64,000 nt of DNA from Liolophura sinensis (taxonomy: Eukaryota; Mollusca; Polyplacophora; Chitonida; Chitonidae): the NCBI RefSeq assembly GCF_032854445.1, contig NC_088295.1, positions 74,244,028 through 74,308,027 on the forward strand, given 5' to 3'. The translations under genes and the position numbers were made by a program. Each line of letters begins with the position of its first letter. Position 1 is the stretch's first letter. Of this stretch, positions 50,869-63,854 are shown one piece after another. The notes under the pieces were generated by a model. That model was not told the origin of the DNA and ran no database searches. It saw nothing but the letters and a program-made list of their open reading frames with translations.

Positions 50869-52639
50869 TAAGTCAAATCTAGTTTCCGCATACTATATAC
50901 GACCTTGCTAGATCTGCGGTAAAGTCCTGATTTGATTTTACTTCCAGAAATACCGAAGTAAGATTTTAACTGGATAAACAATTGTCGGGAATAGATTTTG
51001 CTGTTTCTGCAGATTTAATTATAGTGACAAGTCATTGTATACATAGAGGCCAGTAGATCTGGTTTCAGTGAAGTTGGGATTGAGAATCAATACTTTGAAA
51101 CCTGCATGGTGGTGATAAGTAAAACGCGACCGAAATGTACATACTTTGCACCGAACTGTATATGGGCGTGTATTGCAGGGCGCATACATGTAATGTTACG
51201 GTCTGCAACACTGCCTGGTGTTGTAAAACAGGTCCAACGGCTGTAACAATGGACATCTAGTTTGGAATCTGATTAAGAATTCCAGCCTCGAATTTCGACG
51301 AGTTTCTCCTGGTGTCGCTGATAACGGACGATTACTTCTTTTTTGCATGTACACAACGTTACCTTATACAGGCTTTGTCCTTGTTTTTGCGCGAGGCTTT
51401 CTTTCTATGACTGTGCTAAAACGCGGTCAGATTATCAATTTTTGAACGGCTTTCTTTGCGATGAACAACTGGTCGATGGGTGCATAACTGATATTATAAA
51501 GTGAGCAATTATTTGAACCTTCGTATGTCCCATTTGTTTTTCACATCTTTGGATTTGCATAAAGTTGCTACGTTTTATTAGACATGTGCCCAATGATATT
51601 GTTTAACTAAAACACAATTGTAAAAGATATTTGGCTTTGTTGCCAATTGTGCTGTCAATGGATAGATGGTTATTTATTGCAGTTGTCAATGCTTTTTAAT
51701 TAGGATTTCGCTTAAAACATAAAACTGTAAGTACAACTAAACAGCCGCGTGAGATACATCCATCAGTTACATTGAAGAAAGTGCTACTCCCGCATGTAAA
51801 TGTAGCATGTACAAAGCAGTAGCCCTGAGAAGCTGCATATTTGATCTGATAGCCCCTAGCGAGTCCTGTACAGTTATTATGCAGGATGGACACTGGTCAG
51901 TTTATCGTTAAAAGCCACTATAGTACACGTCCACTGTCAGTGTGTTGTCTCTACATACTGCGACTCTCATTTAAAATGACCAAAAACAACACTTCAGACA
52001 TCCGCCGCTCAACTAATACCTGTCAATGATCTTTTCATTAAAAATTTATATATGTGTTTTTTCTTTGGACGGGTCATCTCAGACATAGATTTGTAATGGT
52101 CTGTACAAATGCACGTATAGCCTCATGGTTCCGTGGTTGTCCGTACTGATCAGGGACACAGTATCGGTGGGAGGTTTCTAGAGCAACTAGCGTACATTGA
52201 CTCCGCGATGGTGGTCTACTGGTTGCCCACTGGTTGCCCAGAATTGGCCAGATTGACAAATCAATACAGAAATATTTCCTCTTGGCCGCTAGATCGGTGT
52301 GCTGCAGGATTTACCTGAATGACATCGCTAAAACCATCTCTTCCTGGATTATTGATTGGACAGACGACCCCCCTCAATCACGGTTTCATTTAAATTTAAG
52401 TGCGTCTCAGACATAGTGAACGATCACAAAACTGTACTTGCCGTGTAACCGGTAGATCCGCTGGGTTAGCATGTGGATGTAAATAAAAAACAAATAGCAA
52501 CTAATAAAGTGGGTCTCTTTAAAACATTTTTTGATTGAAAAGTTTACATTTTAAGTAATGAAGCACTCTGTCGCTGCAGAAAGACAGGTCACCAGCAAAG
52601 CAGTAGGGCTGGAGCTCTCGCTTTGGTGTCCAAGTTTTG
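50869..52639. other. Non-coding, nothing recognised
   Basis: There are no gene-like frames with support. A 13/12-bp doublet 'actggttgccc' occurs at about 52215-52240. Confidence 0.4.
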
Positions 52640-52873
52640 TGGGCAGGTTTCTCAGGTATCTGGATAATGTGCTAATAAAGTCAAATACCCAGAAGCCTCC
52701 CACCAATCCGGTTGCTGTTAATTCAAGTCTAGTTAATGCTGACTTCCTCTTCGGTCGTACGTGGAAAGGCCTGCCAGAAACCTGCGGATGGTCAGGGGTT
52801 TCCCCAAGCTCTACCGGGTTTCCTCCCGCCATTATGCTGGCCGCCATCTTATAAGTGAAACATTCTTGATCAA
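52640..52873 (+). mobile_element. SINE family A, near full-length but diverged
   Basis: A decayed tRNA-like head ('tttctcaggtatctgg') is followed by 'cctcccaccaatccggttgc', 'aattcaagtctag' (B-box position), the body from 'atgctgacttcctcttcgg', and 'cttataagtgaaacattctt'. The terminal 'agtacggcgtaaaac' block is lost. Confidence 0.8.
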
Positions 52874-55800
52874 ATATAAAGAATTTATTAATTTGAATAA
52901 TCAAAAAAGTCCAATATTCTTTATTACAACCTCCAAGAAATAAATAAATCACTCTATCTTTTCAACATATTAGACCTAGAGAAACTATTTTCGATCATTA
53001 TATAAACGGTTTTGAGTCTGCGGTAAAGTCAACCGCGAAGGAAATATATGACTGGTATTTACATAAATGTTATTACGTGCAGAATTACTCTTCTGTGCTG
53101 CTGCATTGTTTCATGTGCATAACGTTATGTGTCAGAGAAACCGATGTAATGCTTCATGGTTGGAAAGAAGAAAACAACTACTTAATGGCCGACTTTGACC
53201 AGTATATTACCATTAGCTGGTGTATCTGAATAACTTAAGCAGTCTTATTTACGTAATGTTTGATAGATTAGTACTCTGCTGATGAATGTGCACGGATTGT
53301 ATTTCCACTTTAAAAAATAGAATCGCGCTAATAAATCGCCTAATCTTTTAGAACTGTCCTCAGTAAACCATATTAAGCTTGTGCGTAGCGAAAGAAATTG
53401 CATATATCGACTGAGAGAGTTGAAGACGGTTATGAATTAGATGTTATAGCAGTTTTGTATTTCTATTAGGGATTTTTTTCTTCGATTTCCAGAAGAACAA
53501 ATCGAATTGCATAAGCAGCTTCATTAGCATTCGCTTGATTAAAGATCTCCTCTGGATGCATCCTAAACATGTTGTGGGTAGCTCGGTACAAACCGCCAAT
53601 ATTTTTTCTGCCCGAAAACCGTAACGTCTCTCGTGAAGGTCAATTGGCAGCGCTTTTGCAGACAATAGCCAGCAGCGACTTGAACACATGTGTCGGCGAC
53701 TACTTAGCTGGCCAGCAAAGAAAGGTTTAATCACATGAGCAGCGTAGGGTGGATCCTTGACTATGTTCGTGCGGGACTTTACCAATAACGATACAAACCT
53801 TCTTCCAATGCGTTATTCATTCACTTGTCATTTTTGATAGGCTTTTGAATACGCCCAAAACTTTAATCTCAAAGTCTTTGCTCAGTCAGTTTTCTTATTG
53901 ACAAGTTGCACAAACCCAGGCAAGTACCCAACTCGACCAAGGCCTAAGGTAATTGAGAACCACAACGTCCTTGTGTTAATCTCCGCGATCTCTAAAGCCA
54001 CTGAATATGGTTCAGTTGACAGATAATGGTAGAGGTTGGCCTTATAATCAAATGTTTCCTTAGAGCGACCCGATTTCTCCGCCTGTCCACTCGCTCAATT
54101 TCATGACACAGCATACAGCATTGCGTTCGTCTTTCGTGATTATTGGGATTTTTGAAACAGATACAGTGTGCGAATGTTAGAATATTCAGGTACACCTTTT
54201 AAAATTCACCGATTTTTCCTTATGTCTAATCATGATGGATTTGCCGTTATCTTACTTGATTTACTATGCAAATGTAACATTATTTCTCCAAGGAACCTCA
54301 TCTTGTTATACACACTGGCAGTCTTGTGTGAGGCATTTGTATCAGACATTTGCTAACAATTGGGTCACACACTGTAGATTCAGCTGTTGTATTTAATGCC
54401 AGTTGTCGTAGAACGACCGTCAAAGTCGACAAAGATGGATGAGTCGGCGGTTCCTGGGGCTTCGCTCGACGGATTCACCCTTCAACGTAACTCTAGCACT
54501 AAGAGCAAGGCTGACAACGCTACTTAGAACAAAGGCATGTTCCCTGCGTCATTTTGGAAACATTTCCGGGAATTGCTTTAATTTGACTGAAGCTTTAGAT
54601 TCGGGGCCATTTTTGTGCCGTTTAGCAATATCTGGGCGAACCTGACGGCCTCATCAATCTTAAACAGAGACAACCAATGACATAAACTTCCAAATACCTC
54701 AGTGAGTGTATCATAGCACAAAACCTAACGCCCTTTATGCAGTCTGGAAGGCTTCTCAGCCAGTCTAATGACAACCCTTGTAACACGTTTCAGTGCTTTC
54801 AAATCTATATTTTTATAACGATTCTATGCTTACAGCCTCGATAATTGTATTCGAGAAACTATGGCTGAGGACAGCAATACGCCCCAACAGTCCGAGCAAG
54901 AACCTTAAGAACTCTTCAGATTGAAGGCTTAGAGTTGCTGCAACGAATGCGGGGTCGGAAGAACAAAAGATCGATACACGAAGGTCGACGGATTACTTGC
55001 ATCCCCGGCGTCCCTCTGAAGGCCAACAAGTATGACTGGAGGCCGTGACATCGGGCAAGCCAGCAAGAGTGAGCTTCGGTCGAATAAATAACTGCTTTCT
55101 GAATAGCATCCTGGACGGGAGAAGGTCGTAAATTAGAGTCAGCATCTTGGATGTGTCAGTAAGCTGAACACTAAATCACGTATTATAAAAGAATTAAGCT
55201 TTGTCCGTCATACTTTTCACTATATCCCTCGGAAAGTTCGATAATTTTCTACTCAGTCGATGTGCACATTTAGCAAACCAAGTTTCCGACGGTCTCGTTT
55301 CCTTATGGGAAACATCTGTGTGGCCGCAAAACAAGGAGACCTAAGGAAGAATTTTAAACAAGTACTTTTTCAAGTAATTTGCCTATTTCTTCCCATTAAG
55401 TATTTCTCCAAATCTACAGAAGTTTAGGTTCCTTGGTGAAAATAAGTTCTCGCAACGATATGGCTAATGTTGCAAACGGGCATGGCGTTAAACCTTAATT
55501 ATTCATTTGTCATTCCAGAAAATCAACTGTGTAACAATAATGCTTCATCTTCGGCCCTATTGCTTTTTCGTAAAAAATCCATTACATCAAAGTAAAGCTG
55601 TTATCTCAAGCACATGCAGGTATTGCAGATATTCAAAATATTTCTCTCCCCCTCCCCTCCGGGTGTCCCATAATTTGAAGTAATTTTCTCATTTCTTGTC
55701 CATAAAAGCTCCTCACACATGGTTTAAACACTTATATATTTATGTTACAAATTATCCAGCATTACTGAGAAAAGTAAATTAAAACACCCAAATGTTGAAT

Positions 55801-56830
55801 ATAATTCACGCATAGTTACGTAACAAAAACACATGTGCGCAACCAATTGACTATTGCGTCAATAAGAGAATAAACGCTTTGGAAAATAGGCTACAGGACT
55901 ACATACACGTTGTTTACACATCTGGTAGGATGCTACTGAGATGGAAGCTCGTATAGTAGAAATAGCAAAGAAGACAACTAAAATCTTTAAGTTTCCTATT
56001 TCTGTTTCATTCTTCCTCGACTACATGAAAGTTTGTTTGAGATTTTTAGACATTCATATTGTCAATAAGGCTCCTAAAACTAAACAAGTCACGAATAAAA
56101 TCGGAATTTCCTCGCGGTTGAAATGGCATTGCTTAGTGGGATCTCTCTGTTCACACCTGCCGTAAAACAACGGATAAAATACGGACGGCAAAAGGAAAGC
56201 CGATTTAAGGCCCTTTTAGTGTAGTCAGAGGAAATTAGATGAGACAAGATATGCCTGGGAGCGTCTTGGGGACTTGTCGTTAAAATCAGGGGTTATTGGA
56301 GTGGGTGAGAAGATTATCAATTGTGCGGGCACGTACCGTCCGTTAGGTCAGCTGAAGCGGTAATTGTTTTCTCCACCCAACATGGTAAGTTTATCGACTG
56401 GGGTTTTCTCCTTCGTAATTAGGCGTCATTTTTAGAGCCTTCGGGCGGGAATTAAGACAATTGCGTGTGCTATACACGCCGACCATGCCAGTTGGCGTAG
56501 TGCTGAAGCCATTTTTTTTTTCGCCTTCATTAAGGCTAGAATCTTGTCCAGATATTTCCAAACTAGAAAATGGCACCAGCAAAGCTCGCAGGGAGGTTAA
56601 AAACATTCATCCAAAATTCTGTTACTAAAAAACGACAGAGATGAATCTGTTCAAATTTTAACATCTTTCTAGTGAATGAGTACATCATTGTGACATGGAC
56701 TGCAGATGAAATTAGTATAGTAATAGAAATGCCTTGAAAAAACATCTGCGAGTTGAAGGAAATACTTAACGCTCCTGCACCGTCTTAAACTTTTAAACGG
56801 TTATTGGGGTATACCATCCTGGAAACACTG
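52874..56830. other. Non-coding, Hox2-Hox1 intergenic
   Basis: No gene or clear repeat was recognised. The 56160-56520 stretch is less AT-rich and has several TAAT/ATTA cores, so it could be regulatory, but nothing decisive is visible. Confidence 0.4.
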
Positions 56831-56931
56831 GTTTGTTTATTTCTTTATTTCTTTATCTGACTGGTTTTTCACCGTACTCAAGAGTATTTCATTGATACGA
56901 CGGCGGCCAGCATCATGGTGGAAGGACGGAA
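56831..56931 (-). mobile_element. SINE family A, reverse 3' fragment
   Basis: (TTTC/TTTA)n, 'ctgactggtttttcaccgta', 'ctcaagagtatttcattgat', 'acgacggcggccagcat' and 'atggtggaag' are the tail and adjacent body of family A with several changes. Confidence 0.85.
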
Positions 56932-58370
56932 GCATTGATGTACATCTATCTAATCGTAATACTTACAACTCTTCATCATTTCACTAAATATTGTTGAACA
57001 GATCATCGATTCTAATTTAAATGCATTCCTCTTAATTGTGCCTAACACATAAATTATGAACAACTGTACAACAATTCTATGTAGGAAGTAAATAGATATA
57101 GATATCTTTGGGGGGTCTGATATCTAGTACACAGACAGAATTACGGATCTATGGCTAAGTGCTGCTCAATCAAAGCTTTTCATAAGGAAATTGTACGTAT
57201 TTATATTTTGGAACAGCGCTAAATTCTAAATGATTCCCATCGGATTTCGTTCAGCAACTTCCTGGTTAGAAATTATACAGCAAATCTCAGTAATTAGCCT
57301 GGTTATTCGATTTACTAAAAGTGACATACATGTGAACACGTGAAATGTTGATAAAAAAGTACCATTTTATTTTATTCCTGGGTTTCGTCAATTCAGTCTC
57401 TTTAATCTGGTGTGCGTTATTAATATTAATTAGGAGAGTAAGAATAAAACAGACAAAATCTCTTTTGCCGTTGATATAATGAAGTCCGCGGCTCATTTAC
57501 ATTGTCTGGGGGCTGTAGAATATACTGGAGGGGAAGGTGTCAAATCGTGTGGCCACTGTAACAGATACTATTGTAACCCAACACCTGCCTGATAAATAAC
57601 GCCTCTGAAATGTATCAATGTACGATTTGAGATAAGGCTTTCATTATTCGTATTTTTCCTGAATGATCTGAATTGGCGGACGCGGTCAAGTGTGAGACGG
57701 CTTTGATGGGCTGGCTGGTCAGTAACAAAGGCTGATATCTATACCTGTGTTATTCTGCCTGCTTGAGTGCTTTCTGAAGATACTGACTGGTCACAAACAG
57801 CTAGCGTGGACAGAAAACAGGCGCAATTCGCCATCGGCGTCACTCAGCTAGAACCAGTCTACACCTTAGCTTTGATGACAAAGTCCATTTAACCCTTCTC
57901 CAGGGGGTTCCCGGGGACAAACCATGAGTCTACCCTTCACCGGGTATTCATATACAATGATAACATTTTAACCCGCACGCCTGCATCCTTTCATTGGAGT
58001 CAACACGGTTCCCATTTGAAATTATACATATTTAACCTGTTTCTTTGAACATGCCGACCTATCTTTACGCTAGCTCTTCGTGACAGATACAAGTTTTGAC
58101 AACCATACCCCAGCAATGGAGGAAACCCCACGTAGGAGATACATGTACCAAGTACTCCTGTACTACAACATATACCTGTTGACTGACTTAAACTACTGAT
58201 AAACAATCAAAACTTCCTGAAGCCGGAAATTTCCAAAGTAGTATTTCAGGCATGTCGTCCAATGAGCTGTCAACAAACAGTAAAAAGACAAAGGAATATA
58301 CTTAATTAGATCACAATTTATTTAAACTGAATCAGTTTATATCCCATACATACATGTACATCCTTTTTTC
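56932..58370. other. Non-coding, Hox2-Hox1 intergenic
   Basis: No gene or repeat was recognised. Confidence 0.4.
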
Positions 58371-58382
58371 ATCACCACTGAA

Positions 58383-58663
58383 GGGGCCTCCGTGGCTCAG
58401 TCGGTTAAAGCGCTAGCGCAGCGTAATGACCCAGGAGTCTCTCACCAATGCGGTCGCTGTGAGTTCAAGTCCAGCTCATGCTGGCTTCCTCTCCGGCCGT
58501 ACGTGAGAAGGTCTGTCAGCAACCTGCGGATGGTCGTGGGTTTCCCCCGGGCTCTGTCCGGTTTCCACCCACCATAATGCTGGCCGCCGTCGTATAAGTG
58601 AAATATTCTTGAGTACGGCGTAAAACACCAATCAAAAAAAAAAAAAAAAAAAAAAAAAATCAA
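58383..58663 (+). mobile_element. Full-length tRNA-derived SINE (family A), recent insertion
   Basis: The head has an A-box TGGCTCAGTCGG (about 58394-58405) and a B-box-like GTTCAAGTCC (about 58463), typical of a Pol III tRNA-derived promoter. A conserved body ('catgctggcttcctctccgg' to 'cgccgtcgtataagtg') and tail ('cttgagtacggcgtaaaac') follow. The copy ends in 26 uninterrupted A (58634-58659). It is flanked by a perfect 12-bp target-site duplication, ATCACCACTGAA (58371-58382 and 58664-58675). The intact poly(A) and perfect duplication indicate a young copy. Frames across it on both strands are not genes. Confidence 0.95.
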
Positions 58664-58675
58664 ATCACCACTGAA

Positions 58676-61600
58676 ACTACTCTGCATGAAATTATGAAAT
58701 GGAATTTTTGTTTTAATAGTTTATGCTAACATTTAATAGCAAAAAGCACGGCTGAAAATGAAATGTTAAACTTGTTTACAACGTAATAGGTATAAATAAC
58801 ACCATAAGTGCATTTTTATTTGCGTAAATAAAATCATGAAATAAATTTGTTTTACTTATGTTGGAATTTAATGTAGCATAATTCACATGGAACTTAAAAC
58901 TCAATTAAAGCGTAATCGTACAAAATAAGAGCATGGGTACATTCCTATTTCGTTTATTTTCTAAAATAAAAAATATGACAGAAAAAGACATAACTGTACG
59001 ACAGACCAATATAGTGTACGAGAATAGCATTCCCTAATTCATCCTGAAAAAAGGTATTAAGTTCTATTTTGGCAATTTAAACACGTTTGTTCACAGATTC
59101 TTCAGTCAGAGTAAAGAAGAGGTAGCGAACGCTGCTATATAACATTTATTAAATAAAAGCTGTATTCTATATTGCTTGGTTACTTACAATATCGTCAATT
59201 TGCCTAGTAAGCAGTGAAGCGTGCTGGATTCATGGTCATGGAACGGACAGAGCTTCCGCAAGAGTCTCCCCCTGAAGATTTACCTCCCCTGAAAGTCACA
59301 TTAATCACTGGTTTACAAGGGAATATCAGGCTGGGCTATAAATCAGGTTCCGTCAACTGCCGTGATCTATAGCACCACAACGCTATCAGTCTACAACTAT
59401 ATAAGTGGTTAAGGTACTGAACACGGCAATAAGTTACCGATTCCGTTTAATATGACAGTTAAGTAAACTGAGATTGAATAATAGAGGGACAAATATGGCC
59501 GCAGGTGTTTACGTTGTAAACGCTAGACGGCAAAAGATTTATGTCCAAGACGAGGAGTTCAGTGTCCCTAACACACTTCGCTTTGCTCCAATTGAAATGG
59601 AAGAAATCGCTTAATATTGTAAAATTCTGCACTGCTTGTGGTTCTTCTAAAATTACAAATCATTACTCCCACACTACACAAATCATTTTCATGGAGGAAA
59701 TGAACAATTTATTACTCCCGGTGAACAAACTGAAGGACACACATTGTAAAACTAGGATAGGCGAGAGACCAACTCTTCCTTGATTAAATCTGTAATAATA
59801 ATAATAACAATAATAATAATAATAATAATAATAAATGAAATAAAATATATAAACAGGTAACAACTCAGTTAATAATGACTTTATAAATGAAAATTTCTAT
59901 TTTGAAAAAAATATACATTTTAGCCATCTTCTTAAATCATACTGTGGATCGTTCTTTGTAATTCTTCTTGTTAAACTAACTAGTTTCTTAAATATAGTAA
60001 AGATCAATTAATTTCAGCCTGTCGGAAGTGTGGGGGTACATAGCCATTGTAATAAATATTGTCACTGATATATTTATTTATATCTGTGTAAGTCCGGAAA
60101 CAGACAATCCTGTGTGTTGCTGAAAAAACAAGTCTGACATATCTGTATATATTATGACAAACAATTACTTATTTTAACCATTCATATACCGATGCATTTA
60201 TGAAAGCAATAACTAAGCATAATACATTTGTTTACTGATTTATTATATCTTTCGAAAGAACATTTCGAAAGGGTGTTTCATGTCAAGCTGTAATTCATAT
60301 AATTGTACTTGGGTTTTGTTCCACGAAGAAAAAAATGCTAGCTATAATTCAGTCCATAGGTCAGACAGCACGCGCTAATTTTATGGAAGTATATAAAATT
60401 CTTAAAGACTGCCTTGAACATATTTTATAATACGTCCTAGAAAAAGACAATAAATGAGTAATAATGACTAATTACCAAAACACAATAAATAAATAAGTAA
60501 ATAAATAAATAAAACTTACTGGCATTTTTAGAGTGTGCACGTTTGTGTGAAAGCTAAAAATAAATTTCTCAGGGCTGGGTTATAATGAAGAAAATTCGAA
60601 TTAACATGCTCTATGCCTGCAGCTGATGTAAACACTGTCTCAGCTAGTCTACTGGGAATTTTCTATCCCATTTCGAGGCGATCCCGTGGGCAATCAAAGG
60701 CAGCCAGGCCCTAATTGTAACTACTGGATAGCTTTTCGATTTGTCTTGACCAGTGTGTGAGAATGAACGAGTAAATTAAACGTCCGAATGGTCATTTTTC
60801 TTCTTCGTCTTGACACAGCCACTGACCGCCGGAACACAAAAGCTGTTTCTATGCGCCTCGAGCGTCGCTCAGACCGTTATGGCAACTTTTCCGCCCGACC
60901 TGTTAAGACTTCACTTGGTCTCCATGGTTAAGTACTGTTTGGATTTAGTCTGGAGGGTTTCGCTAAAATAACTCGGGATTAGCTCAATAGGCCTGTTTGC
61001 TAACTTGAATCAGTACAGGGTAACAAACAAGAGATTAGAAATGAATGATATGTTTCGTCTACATTTATTTCCCTTGAGTATATTTACGTTAAGGATAATT
61101 TTATTATTGTCGAAGATACAAACAAGAGAAAGGGAAGGCAGATGTTGTCCGAAAATTAGAGAGAAAATCGCTATTTTACAAAATGGACGGCATTAAGTGT
61201 TTATTTCATTCTGTCTTTCTTAATCGTAGATGACAAATGCTCGATAAAATTTACTAAAAGTAAGAGTATGCATAAATACGATCAGAAAAACCTACACCTG
61301 TCTGTTCCAGTCCACAAAGAAATAAATATTGAATATAAAAATCAAATCTTTCAGCGATGAAATTATTAGTAGATACAGTGTGTCTCAAAACAAAATAAAT
61401 TTGTACACTTTAAAAATTTTACTTAGCTGCATATATTTCCGAATTGTAAAAGCATGGAAGACTGCATGAGGTAAAGCAAAATACAGTAAGTAAATTCACA
61501 AATTAAGCATCAGTATTTTTAATGAGCTAATTAATAAAGATTTTATACATAGAAGAAAAAAATCTATGAGGAAAGAAAGACTGGCTGATTTTTTAAATTT

Positions 61601-63600
61601 TAAAAAGCGTGGATATATTAAATAAAAAGCATATGAAACTAACCCAAGAATTTAAATGATTTGGAAAAATTAAAGCCAGATGTAATTTAAGCCATGTTTA
61701 TATTTGTTTTTCTAGACGGAAAACCTTCTGTGATCGGAACAATAAAGTGAAAATTTAAAGATAAACGGGATTTAATGTAAAAAAAAAACAAGTATATGCT
61801 TATTGCTTAGAAAACCTTCATCATTTTGTGAACAGTTTTATGTATGAGATAAATGACAAGTTATAGAGGAATATCAACATTGTTCAGCAATAGAAAGGCC
61901 GCGGGTCTTACATGGTTGCTGTTGAAACTCTGATCAACGCTAAATCGAACATCTTGGGCCGTAGCAACAAAACTAATAAAACATTACACATGGTCCGCTA
62001 TGGTATTTTACTGTGTTTCATTGAAACTGTAGTTCTAAAATCATGACCTATACACACGTAAATATTACGAAATTTGATACCGAATTTACATTATCAGTTA
62101 TAGAAAAAGTACAAGCTCTCGCATGCCACATAATTGTGTTGGAAAACATCAGGTGTCTCACCCAAACGTTTATGGGTTTCTGCCCACTGCTCTGTTAGCT
62201 CGCCCCACCTTACCACCGTTTCCTCAATAACTGACCTCTGCTGGATGAACTTGTAATCCGCCTCGAGAAGGGTTTAGTGTATGACGACCAGACACTCGTC
62301 TGTCATTATGAACTATGGAGATAATCCAGGGTATGACAACGTCGATAAAACACCTGTACAAATTTTCCTTTGACGACGATACTTGCCTCTTGCCTGCTAG
62401 CCATTCTCAAACATAGGATTCTAAACAGAGACAGCTTTATATTATACCGACATGTTGTCTTCATCTACGGCCATTTAACATATCTGCTTGTCACTCCAAC
62501 TAACATAGTTTAGACTATCAGTTAACCTTGATTTGTTTATGTTCTGACATAATAATTAAAACAGGTCGTTAGGTTAAATCTGTACACACAGCTAACTGAT
62601 ATAGTGAAATTTGAACGATAAAACCCCCTTAACCAAGGATATATACGAGAGTAACAGAAAGCCACAAAATCTTTCACTGAATCTCCCAAATAAAGCGAAA
62701 CGGTTAGTATCTCCAAAATTCATGGCCGAATACTTCCCTTGTTAAAAATTATTTGTCTAAATTGTGTGGAAAACATATGTTTGTGAAATAATGTTTAACA
62801 TAAGAAAGCACATTTTGTGGCAATTTCATTTTGGGAGAAAATACCTCCAGTGTTTGAAGAATCTACTTATTTTATTTTTTCAAGGGCACAAATATTTTCT
62901 TTCTATGACTGCTAAAAGGAAAAAGGCGCGCTTCGATTAATTCCACTTTATTCGATGATAGCGTGGTACTTGTGTCTTTAACATCACATCGACATTTGTT
63001 ATTTTTTCTATTTCCTTTTTAGGCCAGGCAATAGGGGGAAAAGAAGAAATATGGGAGGTGACATTGTCTAAGTGCTATATGAAATGGGACTGGGATAAAT
63101 ATCGGATCGGCGGAGCGAGAAGCTTCAGGCCCGTCGAATGAGCCTAGGCGGTGACGACAAAAGCAATTTTCGAGGCTGTACGAATGAGAGAGAGAGTGGC
63201 CCACTACTTAAATCTCATTACGACAGTAAGCTCATAAGCTTGGACCAAACCTTCCCGACGGAGTGCTGAAGGACGATTTAAGGCGTTAGCAAAATATTTA
63301 CCAGTAACAGTAAATCAGCTTTGATCACCCGTGCAAGGGAGAGGTCGGGCACACACAGGGAGCAGAGGAGCGGCCGGCGAAAAAAAAAAAGCGAGAGGAA
63401 AAACTGAAATACCTGGTCGATTGAGGCTTCTCCAGCCCCGTAATTGAAACTCGAACTCAATCGTTGTCATGGAAACTGCTCCCGATCTAGCCGCCTGGAT
63501 TCCTCTATAGCAGGTCTGGTCAGAAAGCGGACAAGTTATTACTGAGATAGGGACAGAGTCCAAATACCAGCGGTGGCACCATTGAAAAAAACACTCCCCA
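58676..63600. other. Non-coding, Hox1 upstream interval
   Basis: Mostly AT-rich, with (AATA)n-like runs at about 60484-60514. From about 63020 the composition becomes more GC- and CpG-rich toward Hox1, with GAGAGAGAG at 63186-63195. No coding frame or SINE copy was recognised. Confidence 0.45.
59793..59834. repeat. (AAT)n microsatellite
   Basis: About 14 AAT/TAA units with one interruption ('aac'). Confidence 0.95.
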
Positions 63601-63689
63601 GATAGAGTAAAATTTGAGAAAAAACTAAATCGAAAGAGCGAGCCGGGGTGTCTATCGTGCGTATAGGACCTTAACGTTAGCCGAGGTTA

Positions 63690-63726
63690 TGGCGACAGCG
63701 ATTGGCTAGCGAGGAGCACGTGACGT
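63690..63726 (+). promoter_or_regulatory. Hox1 promoter module: YY1-like + inverted CCAAT + E-box/CRE
   Basis: ATGGCGACAG (63690-63699), ATTGG (63701-63705), 11 bp, then CACGTGAC (63717-63724), overlapping TGACGT (63721-63726). The module lies about 130-165 bp before the Hox1 ATG and parallels the Hox2 module at 37455-37477 in order, orientation and spacing. Vertebrate Hoxb4 is reported to use NF-Y, YY1 and USF (from memory). Function here is inferred. Confidence 0.5.
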
Positions 63727-63854
63727 TCGTTGGCACTCATAATCCTGTCAACTTCCAGCCGTAATTTACCTTCATTTATTTCAGATTTATCTCGAGATCG
63801 ACAGCTAATTTGTGCGCCCTCATTGAGTCGCAGTGTGGTAAAAGACGGTGAATT

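Noticed and set aside
58383-58480. Functional tRNA gene
   Set aside because: The A and B boxes belong to a SINE head. The sequence continues into the SINE body and poly(A), and no cloverleaf fits.
58392-58687. Small frames on both strands around 58.4-58.7 kb
   Set aside because: They lie wholly inside the SINE and its poly(A).
49400-63600. Retinoic-acid response elements (DR2/DR5) between Hox2 and Hox1
   Set aside because: Single AGGTCA or TGACCT half-sites exist, but no pair with proper orientation and spacing was found.
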